Shown: positions 1-6,306 of the stretch, in pieces | Numbering within the stretch: position 1 is the first letter of the stretch | How the letters are laid out: every line of letters starts with the position of its first letter | Assembly: GCA_021731205.1 (NCBI GenBank) | Contig: JAKFXV010000211.1 | Location: 1-6,307 of the forward strand | Length of the DNA: 6,307 nucleotides | Origin: Nocardioides sp. | GTDB taxonomy: Bacteria; Actinomycetota; Actinomycetes; Propionibacteriales; Nocardioidaceae | Direction: 5' to 3' | Position numbers and translations under genes: made by a program | The notes under the pieces: generated by a model | Told to the model about the DNA's origin: nothing | Database searches by the model: none | What the model saw: only the letters and a program-made list of their open reading frames with translations

Positions 1-19
1 CGACGGGCAAGAGTCCGGG

Positions 20-571
20 GTGCCCACGTGGCACGAGATCGTCGAACGGCACTCCGATCGCGTCTACCGGCTCGCCTATCGCCTCACCGGCAATCGCCAT
101 GATGCTGAGGACCTCACCCAGGAGGTGTTCGTCAGGGTCTTCCGCTCCCTTGAGACCTACACGCCCGGCACGTTCGAGGGCTGGCTGCACCGCATCACGA
201 CGAACCTCTTCCTCGACCAGGCCCGGCGCAAGCAGCGCATCCGCTTCGACGCGCTCACCGATGCCCGCGCCGCCTACCTCGTCGGTCCCGAGACCGAACC
301 CGGGCTGGCAGTGACCGACCGAGGGTTCGACGACGACGTCGAGGTTGCCCTGGCGGCACTGCCGCCCGATTTCCGAGCCGCAGTCGTGCTGTGCGATGTC
401 GAGGGTCTGAGCTATGAGGAGATCGCCGACATCCTCGGCGCCAAGTTGGGCACCGTCCGCTCCCGCATCCACCGTGGCCGCGCGATGCTCCGTTCGGCGC
501 TTGCCCACCGCGCGCCCTTGGTCGGACACAGCCGGTACGCCGGCCCCGTCCCCGACTGGGAGCCTGCATGA
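20..571 (+). CDS. sigE: ECF RNA polymerase sigma factor, SigE-like
   Basis: Extracytoplasmic-function sigma factor that directs RNA polymerase to envelope-stress promoters. Sigma region 2 spans about residues 8-75, with the core-binding motif [10 protein letters not shown] at 28-37 and the block [16 protein letters not shown] at 51-66. Region 4 spans about 106-160 and carries a helix-turn-helix ([25 protein letters not shown]) that reads the -35 element. From memory the sequence closely follows Mycobacterium SigE through both regions, and the downstream anti-sigma and htrA genes support the name. The GTG start at 20 is uncertain: the frame stays open to the window edge, and mycobacterial SigE has extra N-terminal residues ahead of the equivalent MPSW position, so the true start may lie outside. 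It overlaps the anti-sigma gene by ATGA, implying coupled translation. The promoter is outside the window. The family is very secure; orthology to SigE is likely. Confidence 0.93.
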   Translation: MPTWHEIVERHSDRVYRLAYRLTGNRHDAEDLTQEVFVRVFRSLETYTPGTFEGWLHRITTNLFLDQARRKQRIRFDALTDARAAYLVGPETEPGLAVTDRGFDDDVEVALAALPPDFRAAVVLCDVEGLSYEEIADILGAKLGTVRSRIHRGRAMLRSALAHRAPLVGHSRYAGPVPDWEPA

Positions 572-1125
572 TCGTTCACCTCGGACGACGAGTGAGCGCG
601 CTGCTGGACGGCCAGCTGAGCCCCAGTGAGACCGAGCGTGCTTGGCAGCACGTGCACCTGTGCCACCCGTGCCGGGACCTGGTCGAGCGAGAGGGGCGCA
701 TCAAGACGCAGCTGGCTGGGCTGGCCGGCGAACGCAATGCCGCGCCGTCGTACCTCAAGGGCTCGCTGTTGGGTCAGATCTCCGCCATGGCTCCGGCGTT
801 CCCGGAAGAATCGGCGGCCACCCTGGGCCATACCCAACAGCGGGTGACCCTCGCGCTGATCGGCACGGGAGCCTTGAGCGTCGTCATGCTGGGTGCCTTC
901 GCCCTGACGGTGCAGCAGGGCGCGTCGGGCCTGATGGATCGCCGGCTGCCGTTGAGCGACTTCGCGGCCAGCGCCGCGCCGCGACCCGACGCCACGCCGC
1001 CGGCAACCGGCGCGCAGCCCACCGTGACCAACGCCGTGATCAGCATCACCGAGCCGAAGGCTGGGGTGTCACCGCACCGCGCGGCCCACCGCGTCGCACC
1101 CCGCGGTGCTCATACGGTCCAATAG
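568..1125 (+). CDS. rseA: Zinc-motif anti-sigma factor with one membrane segment, RseA-like
   Basis: Probable cognate anti-sigma factor that binds the upstream sigma factor in the cytoplasm. The N-terminal part contains the ZAS zinc-binding signature Hx3Cx2C as H28, C32 and C35, with His4 as a possible further ligand; ZAS domains wrap around ECF sigma factors and can be redox sensitive. Residues 93-115 form one hydrophobic helix ([20 protein letters not shown]), giving a predicted N-in topology. The remaining ~70 residues would be outside; they are rich in Ala, Pro and Thr and end in a basic, histidine-containing tail. Mycobacterial RseA, as I recall it, has the zinc motif but lacks this clear membrane segment, so this protein is built more like transmembrane anti-sigma factors. 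The ATG start overlaps the sigma stop (ATGA). The stop is 30 bp before htrA, so the three genes probably form one operon. Function is inferred from motif and position. Confidence 0.88.
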   Translation: MIVHLGRRVSALLDGQLSPSETERAWQHVHLCHPCRDLVEREGRIKTQLAGLAGERNAAPSYLKGSLLGQISAMAPAFPEESAATLGHTQQRVTLALIGTGALSVVMLGAFALTVQQGASGLMDRRLPLSDFAASAAPRPDATPPATGAQPTVTNAVISITEPKAGVSPHRAAHRVAPRGAHTVQ

Positions 1126-1155
1126 ACCCATGAGTCGAGCCAGCACGAGCGTCCG

Positions 1156-2448
1156 GTGAGCGAGCGACTCGAGGACGACGACACCGCAGAACGCTCGTGG
1201 CCGCCGTCCATCTGGGAGGCCCCACCCAGCGAAACTGGGCCGGACGAAGCAGAACCTACGGTCGTGCTGCCCGAGCAGCATGTCGAGCCAGCACCGAGTG
1301 CACCCGAGCCAGCTGCGGCGGTGCCGGTCGGCGGAGCGCGACGCAGCCTCCGGGCGGTGACGGCGATCGCGTTCGTTGCGGGGTTGATCGGCGGTGCGAT
1401 CGGCGGATATGCCGGGTCGCGGTGGGACGGCCTCGAAGACGTGTCGATCAGGCCTCCGGATCGGCTGGCGGCCGACCGGCCGATCGAGTCGACCCCGCCA
1501 CTGGCCGATGACAACGCCTCGATCGCCGCTGTGGCTCAGAAATTGCTACCCAGCACCGTCCAGATCACGGCTCGGGTCGATGACAGTGTCGCGGCGTCCA
1601 CCGGCTCCGGTTTCGTGCTCGACGACGAAGGACACTTCGTCACCAACAATCACGTGGTCGAACAGGCAGCCGATGCCGACGGCGAGATCCGGGTGATCGA
1701 CTTCGAAGGTCGGTCATTCGTCGCAACCGTCGTGGGCCGGAGCCCGGTCTACGACCTTGCCGTCTTGAAGGCGCCTCAGGGGATCGGGCTGACACCTGCT
1801 GCCCTGGGCGCCAGTCGCGATCTCCTCGTGGGCGACCAAGTCGTGGCGATCGGGTCGCCGCTGGGACTGAGCTCCACGGTGACGGCCGGCATCGTCAGTG
1901 CGCTGAACCGGCCGGTGACGACCGGGGATTCGGGCAGCGACTCGTCGTACATCAACGCGGTGCAGACCGACGCGGCGATCAACCCCGGCAACTCCGGCGG
2001 GCCGCTGGTCAACCTGCGCGGGCAGGTGGTGGGCGTCAACTCGGCGATCGCGACCACGGGTGCGCCGCGCGGTGAAGCAGGCAACATCGGCGTCGGATTC
2101 GCCATCCCCGTTGAGCAAGTGCGCACGACCGCCGACCAGATTCTGCGCACGGGCGAGGCCCGCTACCCGGTGATCGGCGCGAAAGTCCGCACGGGATCCG
2201 CTCAAGATCAGGGGGTCGGCGAGGAAGGCGCTCTGATCGACGAGGTGATCTCGGGCAGCCCCGCCGACGATGCAGGACTCAGAGCGGGCGACCTGATCAC
2301 CTCGATCGAGGGACAGCGGGTGATCGACGGCATCGAACTCATCGTCGCGATCCGGTCGTATCGCCCAGGCGAGACGGTGCGGATGGTGCTGGTGCGCGAC
2401 GGACGTGAGCGTCAGGCCAGCGTCACGCTGGACTCAGAGGTCGGCTAG
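1156..2448 (+). CDS. htrA: Membrane-anchored HtrA/DegP-type serine protease with PDZ domain
   Basis: Envelope quality-control endopeptidase of the trypsin-like HtrA family. Residues 1-60 are acidic and proline-rich and should be cytoplasmic. One membrane helix lies at about 67-87 (AVTAIAFVAGLIGGAIGGYAG). A linker leads to the protease domain at about 120-330, with an intact catalytic triad: His166 in TNNHVV, Asp200 in YDLAVLK and Ser280 in NPGNSGGPL. A single PDZ domain follows at about 338-425, with AGLRAGDLITSIEGQ as its clearest part. At 430 residues with one anchor and one PDZ, it matches actinobacterial HtrA/PepD proteins and resembles DegS in topology. It follows rseA by 30 bp, as htrA follows rseA in mycobacteria. 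GTG at 1156 is the only start available, because the in-frame stop at 1123-1125 blocks extension and no other start codon lies between. No strong Shine-Dalgarno is visible. All catalytic residues are present, so activity is expected. Confidence 0.95.
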   Translation: MSERLEDDDTAERSWPPSIWEAPPSETGPDEAEPTVVLPEQHVEPAPSAPEPAAAVPVGGARRSLRAVTAIAFVAGLIGGAIGGYAGSRWDGLEDVSIRPPDRLAADRPIESTPPLADDNASIAAVAQKLLPSTVQITARVDDSVAASTGSGFVLDDEGHFVTNNHVVEQAADADGEIRVIDFEGRSFVATVVGRSPVYDLAVLKAPQGIGLTPAALGASRDLLVGDQVVAIGSPLGLSSTVTAGIVSALNRPVTTGDSGSDSSYINAVQTDAAINPGNSGGPLVNLRGQVVGVNSAIATTGAPRGEAGNIGVGFAIPVEQVRTTADQILRTGEARYPVIGAKVRTGSAQDQGVGEEGALIDEVISGSPADDAGLRAGDLITSIEGQRVIDGIELIVAIRSYRPGETVRMVLVRDGRERQASVTLDSEVG

Positions 2449-2461
2449 CGAAGGTCCGCAG

Positions 2462-2686
2462 TCATTCGGCGTCGGCGAACGGGTGCTCTTCGACGTACTT
2501 CTCCGTGTCGGCGTAGGCCTGGGCGATGTACGCCTCGAGTTGGTTGTTCTCCACGCGCCACTGGCCTCGACCACCGATCTTGACCCCGATCAACTCACGA
2601 CGCCGCACCAGCGCATAGACCTGGGGCACTGAAGTGTTCAAGATGTCTGCCACTTCGGCGAGGGTGAGGAAACGCGGCGGAGCCAT
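2462..2686 (-). CDS. Small MerR/excisionase-type winged-helix DNA-binding protein
   Basis: A 74-residue protein with the HTH_17/excisionase fold. LTLAEVADILN (residues 7-17) is the first helix, and TSVPQVYALVRRREL (18-32) the turn and recognition helix. IGVKIGGRGQWRV (33-45) is the wing, and NNQLEAYIAQAYA a closing helix, followed by an acidic tail. Proteins of this family bind DNA as small regulators (BldC-like) or act as recombination directionality factors. No integrase or attachment site is visible, so a regulatory role is more likely. The frame extends upstream to 2770, but the ATG at 2686 is preferred: GGGAG lies 9 nt before it, homology to the fold begins right after, and the extension has no recognisable features. 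It is convergent with htrA (13-bp gap) and divergent from the CpaB-like gene. The palindromes in that shared upstream region would be natural operators. Target genes are unknown. Confidence 0.85.
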   Translation of the reverse strand: MAPPRFLTLAEVADILNTSVPQVYALVRRRELIGVKIGGRGQWRVENNQLEAYIAQAYADTEKYVEEHPFADAE

Positions 2687-2695
2687 GTGCCCACT

Positions 2696-2700
2696 CTCCC
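2696..2700 (-). promoter_or_regulatory. Shine-Dalgarno that sets the start of the winged-helix gene
   Basis: On the minus strand GGGAG stands 9 nt upstream of the ATG at 2686-2684. Good spacing and complementarity to the 16S tail favour this start over upstream in-frame codons. Confidence 0.6.
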
Positions 2701-2701
2701 A

Positions 2702-2718
2702 CCTCGCGAGGCTCGAGC
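2702..2718. repeat. Two abutting perfect palindromes upstream of the winged-helix gene
   Basis: CCTCGCGAGG (2702-2711) and GCTCGAGC (2711-2718) are perfect dyads sharing one base, and lie 16-32 bp upstream of the ATG of the small DNA-binding protein. Dyads in this position are often operator sites, so autoregulation is possible. The palindromes are certain from the sequence, but short GC-rich palindromes arise often in such genomes, so function is only inferred. Confidence 0.35.
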
Positions 2719-2736
2719 AACCCGCGGCCCCTGGCC

Positions 2737-2745
2737 TGTGGATAA
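2737..2745 (-). promoter_or_regulatory. Perfect DnaA-box 9-mer in the divergent intergenic region
   Basis: The plus strand reads TGTGGATAA, which is TTATCCACA on the minus strand, the consensus DnaA-binding box. It is a single copy in the 99-bp region between two divergent starts, so it is not a replication origin. It could bind DnaA as a transcription factor or be coincidental; the motif is fairly common between genes in high-GC actinobacteria. Confidence 0.35.
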
Positions 2746-2785
2746 CCAGTTCGCCGATTCCGGCAGTCACGACGATGATGGCGCC

Positions 2786-3475
2786 GTGAAGTCGATTCTC
2801 GGTGCGGACTCACCACTCGCTCGCTCCCTGCCCGCTCCGGTGGCAATGGCGCAGCGGATGACCCGGCCACGCTGGCGAGACCTGCGATTGTGGCTGGGAG
2901 TCATTCTCGTTGCCGGGTCAGTACTGGCGGGTGCTCGGATCATGGCGGCAGCCGACGACACCATCTTGGTGTGGTCTGCGGAGCGCGATCTGGCCGCCGG
3001 GGAACAAGTGACCTCCGACGACCTGAGCGCTCGGGCTGTCAGGTTCGTTGAGGGTCCTGGTCTTGCGGAGTATCTCCTCGCCGAGACCGGCGTCCCCGAA
3101 GGGACTCGGGTCGGCCGGAGTGTCGGTGCAGGTGAGCTGCTGCCGCGATCGGCGCTGGCACCTGCCACCGACACCGGGGTGATCGAGGTCCCGGTGGCGG
3201 TGGACGCGGGTCAGCTGCCCCCTTCTGTCGGGGCGGGCTCGATCGTCAGCGTCTGGGTCGCCGGGGAGGTGGCGCCAACCGATACACAGACACCTCGGGC
3301 CACCCTTGTGCTGGCGGACGTCGTCGTGATCGAGGCGCCGCGGGTGACCGACGCCTTCGGTGCCGGCGCCGAACGCCAACTGGTGCTGGGTGTCCCCGTC
3401 GACCAAGCCGGAGACCTCGCCGCCGCAGTGGGTGCGGCCGCCTCGGGGCGCGTCGTCATCACGCGTCAAGGGTGA
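2786..3475 (+). CDS. CpaB/RcpC-like SAF-domain protein (Flp/Tad pilus assembly family)
   Basis: A 229-residue membrane-anchored protein. A basic N-terminus (about 24-33, MTRPRWRDLR) precedes one membrane helix at about 34-54 (RLWLGVILVAGSVLAGARIM). A SAF domain spans about 62-125; typical features are VWSAERDLAAGEQVTSDDLSA and VGRSVGAGELLPRSAL. The rest, about 130-229, resembles the CpaB/RcpC C-terminal region: a strand-rich stretch with VGAGSIVSVWV, then LVLADVVVIEA, then a closing segment VPVDQAGDLAAAV ending in VVITRQG. CpaB/RcpC proteins act in the envelope with the secretin and pilus machinery in Proteobacteria; actinobacteria carry them in reduced Tad clusters without a secretin. GTG at 2786 is chosen because extension to 2687 adds a featureless, proline- and acid-rich segment covering the intergenic region; ATGs at 2846 and 2858 are alternatives. 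No strong Shine-Dalgarno is seen. The stop touches the ATPase gene, so they are co-transcribed. Confidence 0.78.
   Translation: MKSILGADSPLARSLPAPVAMAQRMTRPRWRDLRLWLGVILVAGSVLAGARIMAAADDTILVWSAERDLAAGEQVTSDDLSARAVRFVEGPGLAEYLLAETGVPEGTRVGRSVGAGELLPRSALAPATDTGVIEVPVAVDAGQLPPSVGAGSIVSVWVAGEVAPTDTQTPRATLVLADVVVIEAPRVTDAFGAGAERQLVLGVPVDQAGDLAAAVGAAASGRVVITRQG
3468..3472 (+). promoter_or_regulatory. Shine-Dalgarno that favours ATG 3481 for the ATPase
   Basis: AAGGG lies inside the last codons of the CpaB-like gene, 8 nt before ATG 3481. It is too close to the alternative starts GTG 3472 and ATG 3475, so 3481 is the best supported start. Confidence 0.5.
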
Positions 3476-3480
3476 TGGTC

Positions 3481-4752
3481 ATGCAGTGCGTGCTCGTTCT
3501 TGCGAATGGCGCTTCGTGGGAGAGCGCCGCGCTGGGCGCCCTCCAGCGCTCCAGAGACTTCGTGGTTCTCAAACGCTGCGTCGACATCGCCGACCTGATG
3601 GCGAGCGCGACAACCGGTCAGGCCGACCACGCAGTCGTCGCCCTCGACACGCCCGGACTCGATCGCATTGCGACCGAGCACGTACGACGGTTCCGCGTGC
3701 GTCTGGTCGGGGTGAACGCCGCATCGGCTGGTCGTGAGGGGGACTCCATCCACGAGGTCGCCCAATGGGCGACCCGGCTGGGGTTCGCAAGCGTTGTGGG
3801 GGTCGGCGAGGTGGATCGATTGCCCACCGTGCTCGCTGCTGACGACACCTCGGCTCACCTGGATGCCGAGCCACCGGCTCACATCGAACACTCGGTCGAC
3901 CCCGGGACCAGCGCCGGAGCGGGCCGAGTGATCGCCGTCTGGGGACCGGCCGGTGCGCCGGGCAGGACGACGGTGGCCATCGGGTTGACCGCGGCCCTGG
4001 CCCGCAGGCGTTTGCGCACGGTCCTTCTCGACGCCGATCCCTGGGGCGGCTCGGTCGCCCAGCAACTCGGCGTACTCGATGAAGTGTCCGGGCTGTTGGC
4101 TGCGGCCAGACTCCACGGGACCGGATCCTTGAGTGAGCGTTTCGGCGGGGTGTGCCGGGGACTCGAAGAGTTCGCGGGTGTCGTCACAGGGCTGCCCCGG
4201 CCGGATCGGTGGCAAGAAGTCCGGCCGGGAGTGATTGAGGAGGTGCTCTGCCTGGCGCGCGGAGTCGGGACGGTGGTCGTCGACACCGGCTTCAGCCTCG
4301 AGCAGGACGGGACCGTCGAGCTCAGCGGGAGATCGGGCCGCAACACCATGACTATCGAGGCCGTGGCTAACGCTGACGTCGTGGTCGTGGTCGCTCACCC
4401 CGACCCCGTCGGGTTGACCAGGCTGGCGAATGGACTGACCGAGCTCGACGAGATCAGCCCGGGATCGCCCCGGATCGTGGTGCTGAACCGGATGCGTCAG
4501 ACGCTCGGCTGGTCAGCGGGCGAGGTGGTTGCCATGACGAAGGGCCTGATCGGGCCGTCGGTTCGCGCGGTCTTGGTGTTGCCGGAGGACCGACGCGCTG
4601 TCGATGCGGCCGTGGCGGGCGGGCGGTTCGTGGCGGACGGCCCGCTGGTGAAGGCGTTGGCCAACGTTGCGGACGCGCTGGTTCCGGAGTCTGCCGCTGG
4701 TGCCGGAAGGACTCTCAGGCGGCGAACAGCAGGTAGAGCCCACCAGCGGTAA
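3481..4752 (+). CDS. CpaE/TadZ/MinD-like P-loop ATPase with non-canonical Walker A
   Basis: A 423-residue soluble protein of the MinD/ParA superfamily, in the arrangement of CpaE/TadZ proteins that position Flp pilus machinery. Residues 1 to about 118 look like a degenerate receiver-type domain with alternating strands and helices (QCVLVLANGASWESAALGAL at the start). A variable linker runs to about 148. The ATPase domain then starts with VIAVWGPAGAPGRTTVAIGL; Walker A is GPAGAPGRTT at 155-164. It continues with LLDADPWGGSVAQQLG (Asp184, Asp186; the A' region), VVVDTG (Asp268; Walker B) and VVVVVAHPDP, then RIVVLNRM. The usual P-loop lysine is Arg162 and the ParA/MinD signature lysine is also missing. 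From memory, such loops occur in actinobacterial CpaE-like proteins, so the variation may be family-wide. It follows the CpaB-like gene by 5 bp, or overlaps it if GTG 3472 or ATG 3475 is used. No cpaF-type ATPase follows. Its 3' end overlaps the convergent membrane-protein gene by 38 bp. Confidence 0.8.
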   Translation: MQCVLVLANGASWESAALGALQRSRDFVVLKRCVDIADLMASATTGQADHAVVALDTPGLDRIATEHVRRFRVRLVGVNAASAGREGDSIHEVAQWATRLGFASVVGVGEVDRLPTVLAADDTSAHLDAEPPAHIEHSVDPGTSAGAGRVIAVWGPAGAPGRTTVAIGLTAALARRRLRTVLLDADPWGGSVAQQLGVLDEVSGLLAAARLHGTGSLSERFGGVCRGLEEFAGVVTGLPRPDRWQEVRPGVIEEVLCLARGVGTVVVDTGFSLEQDGTVELSGRSGRNTMTIEAVANADVVVVVAHPDPVGLTRLANGLTELDEISPGSPRIVVLNRMRQTLGWSAGEVVAMTKGLIGPSVRAVLVLPEDRRAVDAAVAGGRFVADGPLVKALANVADALVPESAAGAGRTLRRRTAGRAHQR

Positions 4753-6031
4753 AGGCCACCATCACCACGAGCATCGGCAGCTGGGACCGCACCTGGTGTT
4801 CGCGCGGCAACAGGGCGACCGCCCGGTCATGCGCGGCGATCACGGCCAGCACGTGACCGACCACGACGCCGAACACCTTCGTGACGGCCACCAGCGTTGG
4901 GTGATACGCAAGCCAGTAGTTGATCACCCAGTCGCCGGTGCCGAACCAGTTCGCCCCGGTGCCGAACGGATCGCTGAGGTTGATCAGGGTGCCCTGGCCG
5001 ACGTGCACGAAGAACGTCAGATAGTGCGCCACGATGTAGCCGACGATGATCGGCACGATCGAGTGGGCAAAGAGCCCCGGTAGCTCCCGGGTGGTGCTCG
5101 GTCCGCCTCTGGTCAGCGCGCCCGCCAGGGCGATCAGCCCGGCGACGGCGGCGCAGAACAGACCCAGCATGGCCGTCTGCATCACCAGCGGCGGAACCGG
5201 GCCCGCTTGGAGGTAGCTCACCCACGCGGTGGAGCCGCTGAACGAGTCGAACGCAGTGCTGCCCAAGAGCACACCGGTCACCGCGACCAAACCCGGACCA
5301 GGGACCACCGTGTGGAGATTGGCGAGCGGGCTGCGCACCACGAGCCGTCCGTCGACGCGTCCCCATACGGACAGCTTGGCGACCAGATCCGAGTAGACCT
5401 CGAACGGGTCCGCGTTGGCGAGGAACTGCTCGCCGAACAGGGCCGAGCCGACCAGCATCGCCGCGACGTACGTCGCGAACCACAACCGCACGGTCGCCAG
5501 GTCCGAGTTGGTCTCGGACACGAGCTCGAGCCAGACGTAGGCGAACAGCCCGAGCGCCGCGGGCCACCGGCCCAACCACCTCGGGTAGTCGAACATGCCG
5601 ATGTCGGGTGCTGTGCCGGTCAGGCGGGCGATGCCGAGGTGAAGGGTCCGCGCCGGGCTCACGGCGTACCAGAAGCGGCCGAACAACAGCGACAGCGGAA
5701 CGGGCCCGATCCACAAGAACACGTAGAAGAGCCCGAAGAAGGGGTTCGTCAGGCGATCTTGACCGAACAGGGCCGTGAGCACGGCGAACCCGAACACGAC
5801 AAGACCGAGCACCCGAAGCGACACCACCCATCCGGCCGAATCGACCAGGCGCGAGATCCAGCCGGGTGCGCTACGACCGCTCGCATCGGTGAACCGCGGG
5901 GCGCGCCACGCGTAGGCCAAGACGACGAACGACACGAGAAGGGCTGCGACCGCACCGGCGATCGCCAGCGAGCGAGGTAGCGGCAGGTCCTGGACTCCGC
6001 CGATGCCGTGGGCCGAGACGATTCCCGTCAT
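4715..6031 (-). CDS. Polytopic integral membrane protein, about ten helices, function unknown
   Basis: A 438-residue membrane protein with about ten hydrophobic segments, roughly at 21-42, 69-90, 98-118, 155-172, 182-200, 247-264, 281-306, 322-344, 380-403 and 418-437. After a short N-terminus with [13 protein letters not shown], a long loop follows helix 5 (about 201-245, including [21 protein letters not shown]). Helices 8 and 9 carry histidines: His323, His336 and His343, then His393 and His401. I recognise the pattern as a conserved actinobacterial family of unknown role, and recall weakly that some members carry a database name of fenitrothion hydrolase; I would not transfer that name, since no hydrolase motif is visible. 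Transporter, metal- or heme-binding roles are possible. The ATG at 6031 overlaps the stop of the upstream frame by ATGA, implying coupled translation. The 3' end overlaps the convergent ATPase gene by 38 bp with no terminator visible. Confidence 0.85.
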   Translation of the reverse strand: MTGIVSAHGIGGVQDLPLPRSLAIAGAVAALLVSFVVLAYAWRAPRFTDASGRSAPGWISRLVDSAGWVVSLRVLGLVVFGFAVLTALFGQDRLTNPFFGLFYVFLWIGPVPLSLLFGRFWYAVSPARTLHLGIARLTGTAPDIGMFDYPRWLGRWPAALGLFAYVWLELVSETNSDLATVRLWFATYVAAMLVGSALFGEQFLANADPFEVYSDLVAKLSVWGRVDGRLVVRSPLANLHTVVPGPGLVAVTGVLLGSTAFDSFSGSTAWVSYLQAGPVPPLVMQTAMLGLFCAAVAGLIALAGALTRGGPSTTRELPGLFAHSIVPIIVGYIVAHYLTFFVHVGQGTLINLSDPFGTGANWFGTGDWVINYWLAYHPTLVAVTKVFGVVVGHVLAVIAAHDRAVALLPREHQVRSQLPMLVVMVAFTAGGLYLLFAA

Positions 6032-6306
6032 CGCCGTGCCAGCCAGGCGCGCCCCGTTTCGGATTCGACGTCGAGGGCGTGTGTGAACACGTCGGCCACC
6101 AGCGCTTCCAGCTTCGCGCCGATCAACTCCACCTTGTGCTTCTTTAATATTCCCTTTTCCGAGAGCGCTACCGCCAGGTTCAGCGCGGTTTGTCCGCCCA
6201 TGGTGGGCAAGATGGCATCCGGGCGTTCTTTATCAATGATACGCTCTACCGTTTGCCAGGTGATAGGCTCGATGTAGGTGGCATCTGCCATGACGGGGTC
6301 AGTCAT
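6028..6306 (-). CDS. Composite reading frame: CarB N-terminal piece joined in frame to an unrelated C-terminal tail; 5' end beyond window
   Basis: Residues 1-68 match the N-terminal carboxyphosphate domain of carbamoyl-phosphate synthase large subunit, which makes carbamoyl phosphate for arginine and pyrimidine synthesis. Diagnostic stretches are [33 protein letters not shown] and [10 protein letters not shown], equivalent to about residues 55-120 of E. coli CarB. The first codon seen is an internal methionine of CarB (preceded in the family by Ile), so the gene runs off the window. After LEAL the expected continuation with KAEDR is absent. Instead a 23-residue tail (from [14 protein letters not shown] to WLARR) runs to a stop. 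That tail is high-GC and its TGA overlaps the membrane-protein start by ATGA, as expected for a host operon gene. The CarB part uses TTA, ATA and AAA-type codons unlike its neighbours. I read this as two genes fused by a chimeric junction, not one functional protein. The tail's own gene is unrecognised. Confidence 0.7.
   Translation of the reverse strand: MTDPVMADATYIEPITWQTVERIIDKERPDAILPTMGGQTALNLAVALSEKGILKKHKVELIGAKLEALVADVFTHALDVESETGRAWLARR

Noticed and set aside
1130..1159. Nine-codon ORF (MSRASTSVR) between rseA and htrA, its TGA overlapping the htrA GTG
   Set aside because: No Shine-Dalgarno precedes it and a short open stretch is expected by chance in GC-rich DNA. A coupling leader is possible but unsupported.
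2462..2686. Excisionase-like protein as evidence for a prophage or integrative element
   Set aside because: No integrase, attachment repeats, tRNA or phage gene is nearby, and its composition matches its neighbours. A regulator is more likely.
2687..2785. N-terminal extension of the CpaB-like protein from ATG 2687, or sigma-type promoters in this region
   Set aside because: The extension has no features of a SAF protein and would consume the whole intergenic region. I found no -35/-10 pair with good match and spacing on either strand.
3466..4398. 310-residue minus-strand ORF antisense to the ATPase
   Set aside because: It is rich in His, Asp, Arg and Pro with no recognisable domain, as expected for a shadow of a high-GC gene. 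The plus-strand ATPase has clear motifs.
4682..4708. Inverted repeat TTCCGG / CCGGAA with a 15-nt loop just past the membrane-protein stop
   Set aside because: The stem is only 6 bp, the loop is long and there is no T-tract on either strand, so it is not a credible terminator.
5207..5980. 257-residue plus-strand ORF antisense to the membrane protein
   Set aside because: Its composition is charged, low-complexity Glu/Arg/Gln, the typical mirror of hydrophobic coding sequence, and no domain is visible.
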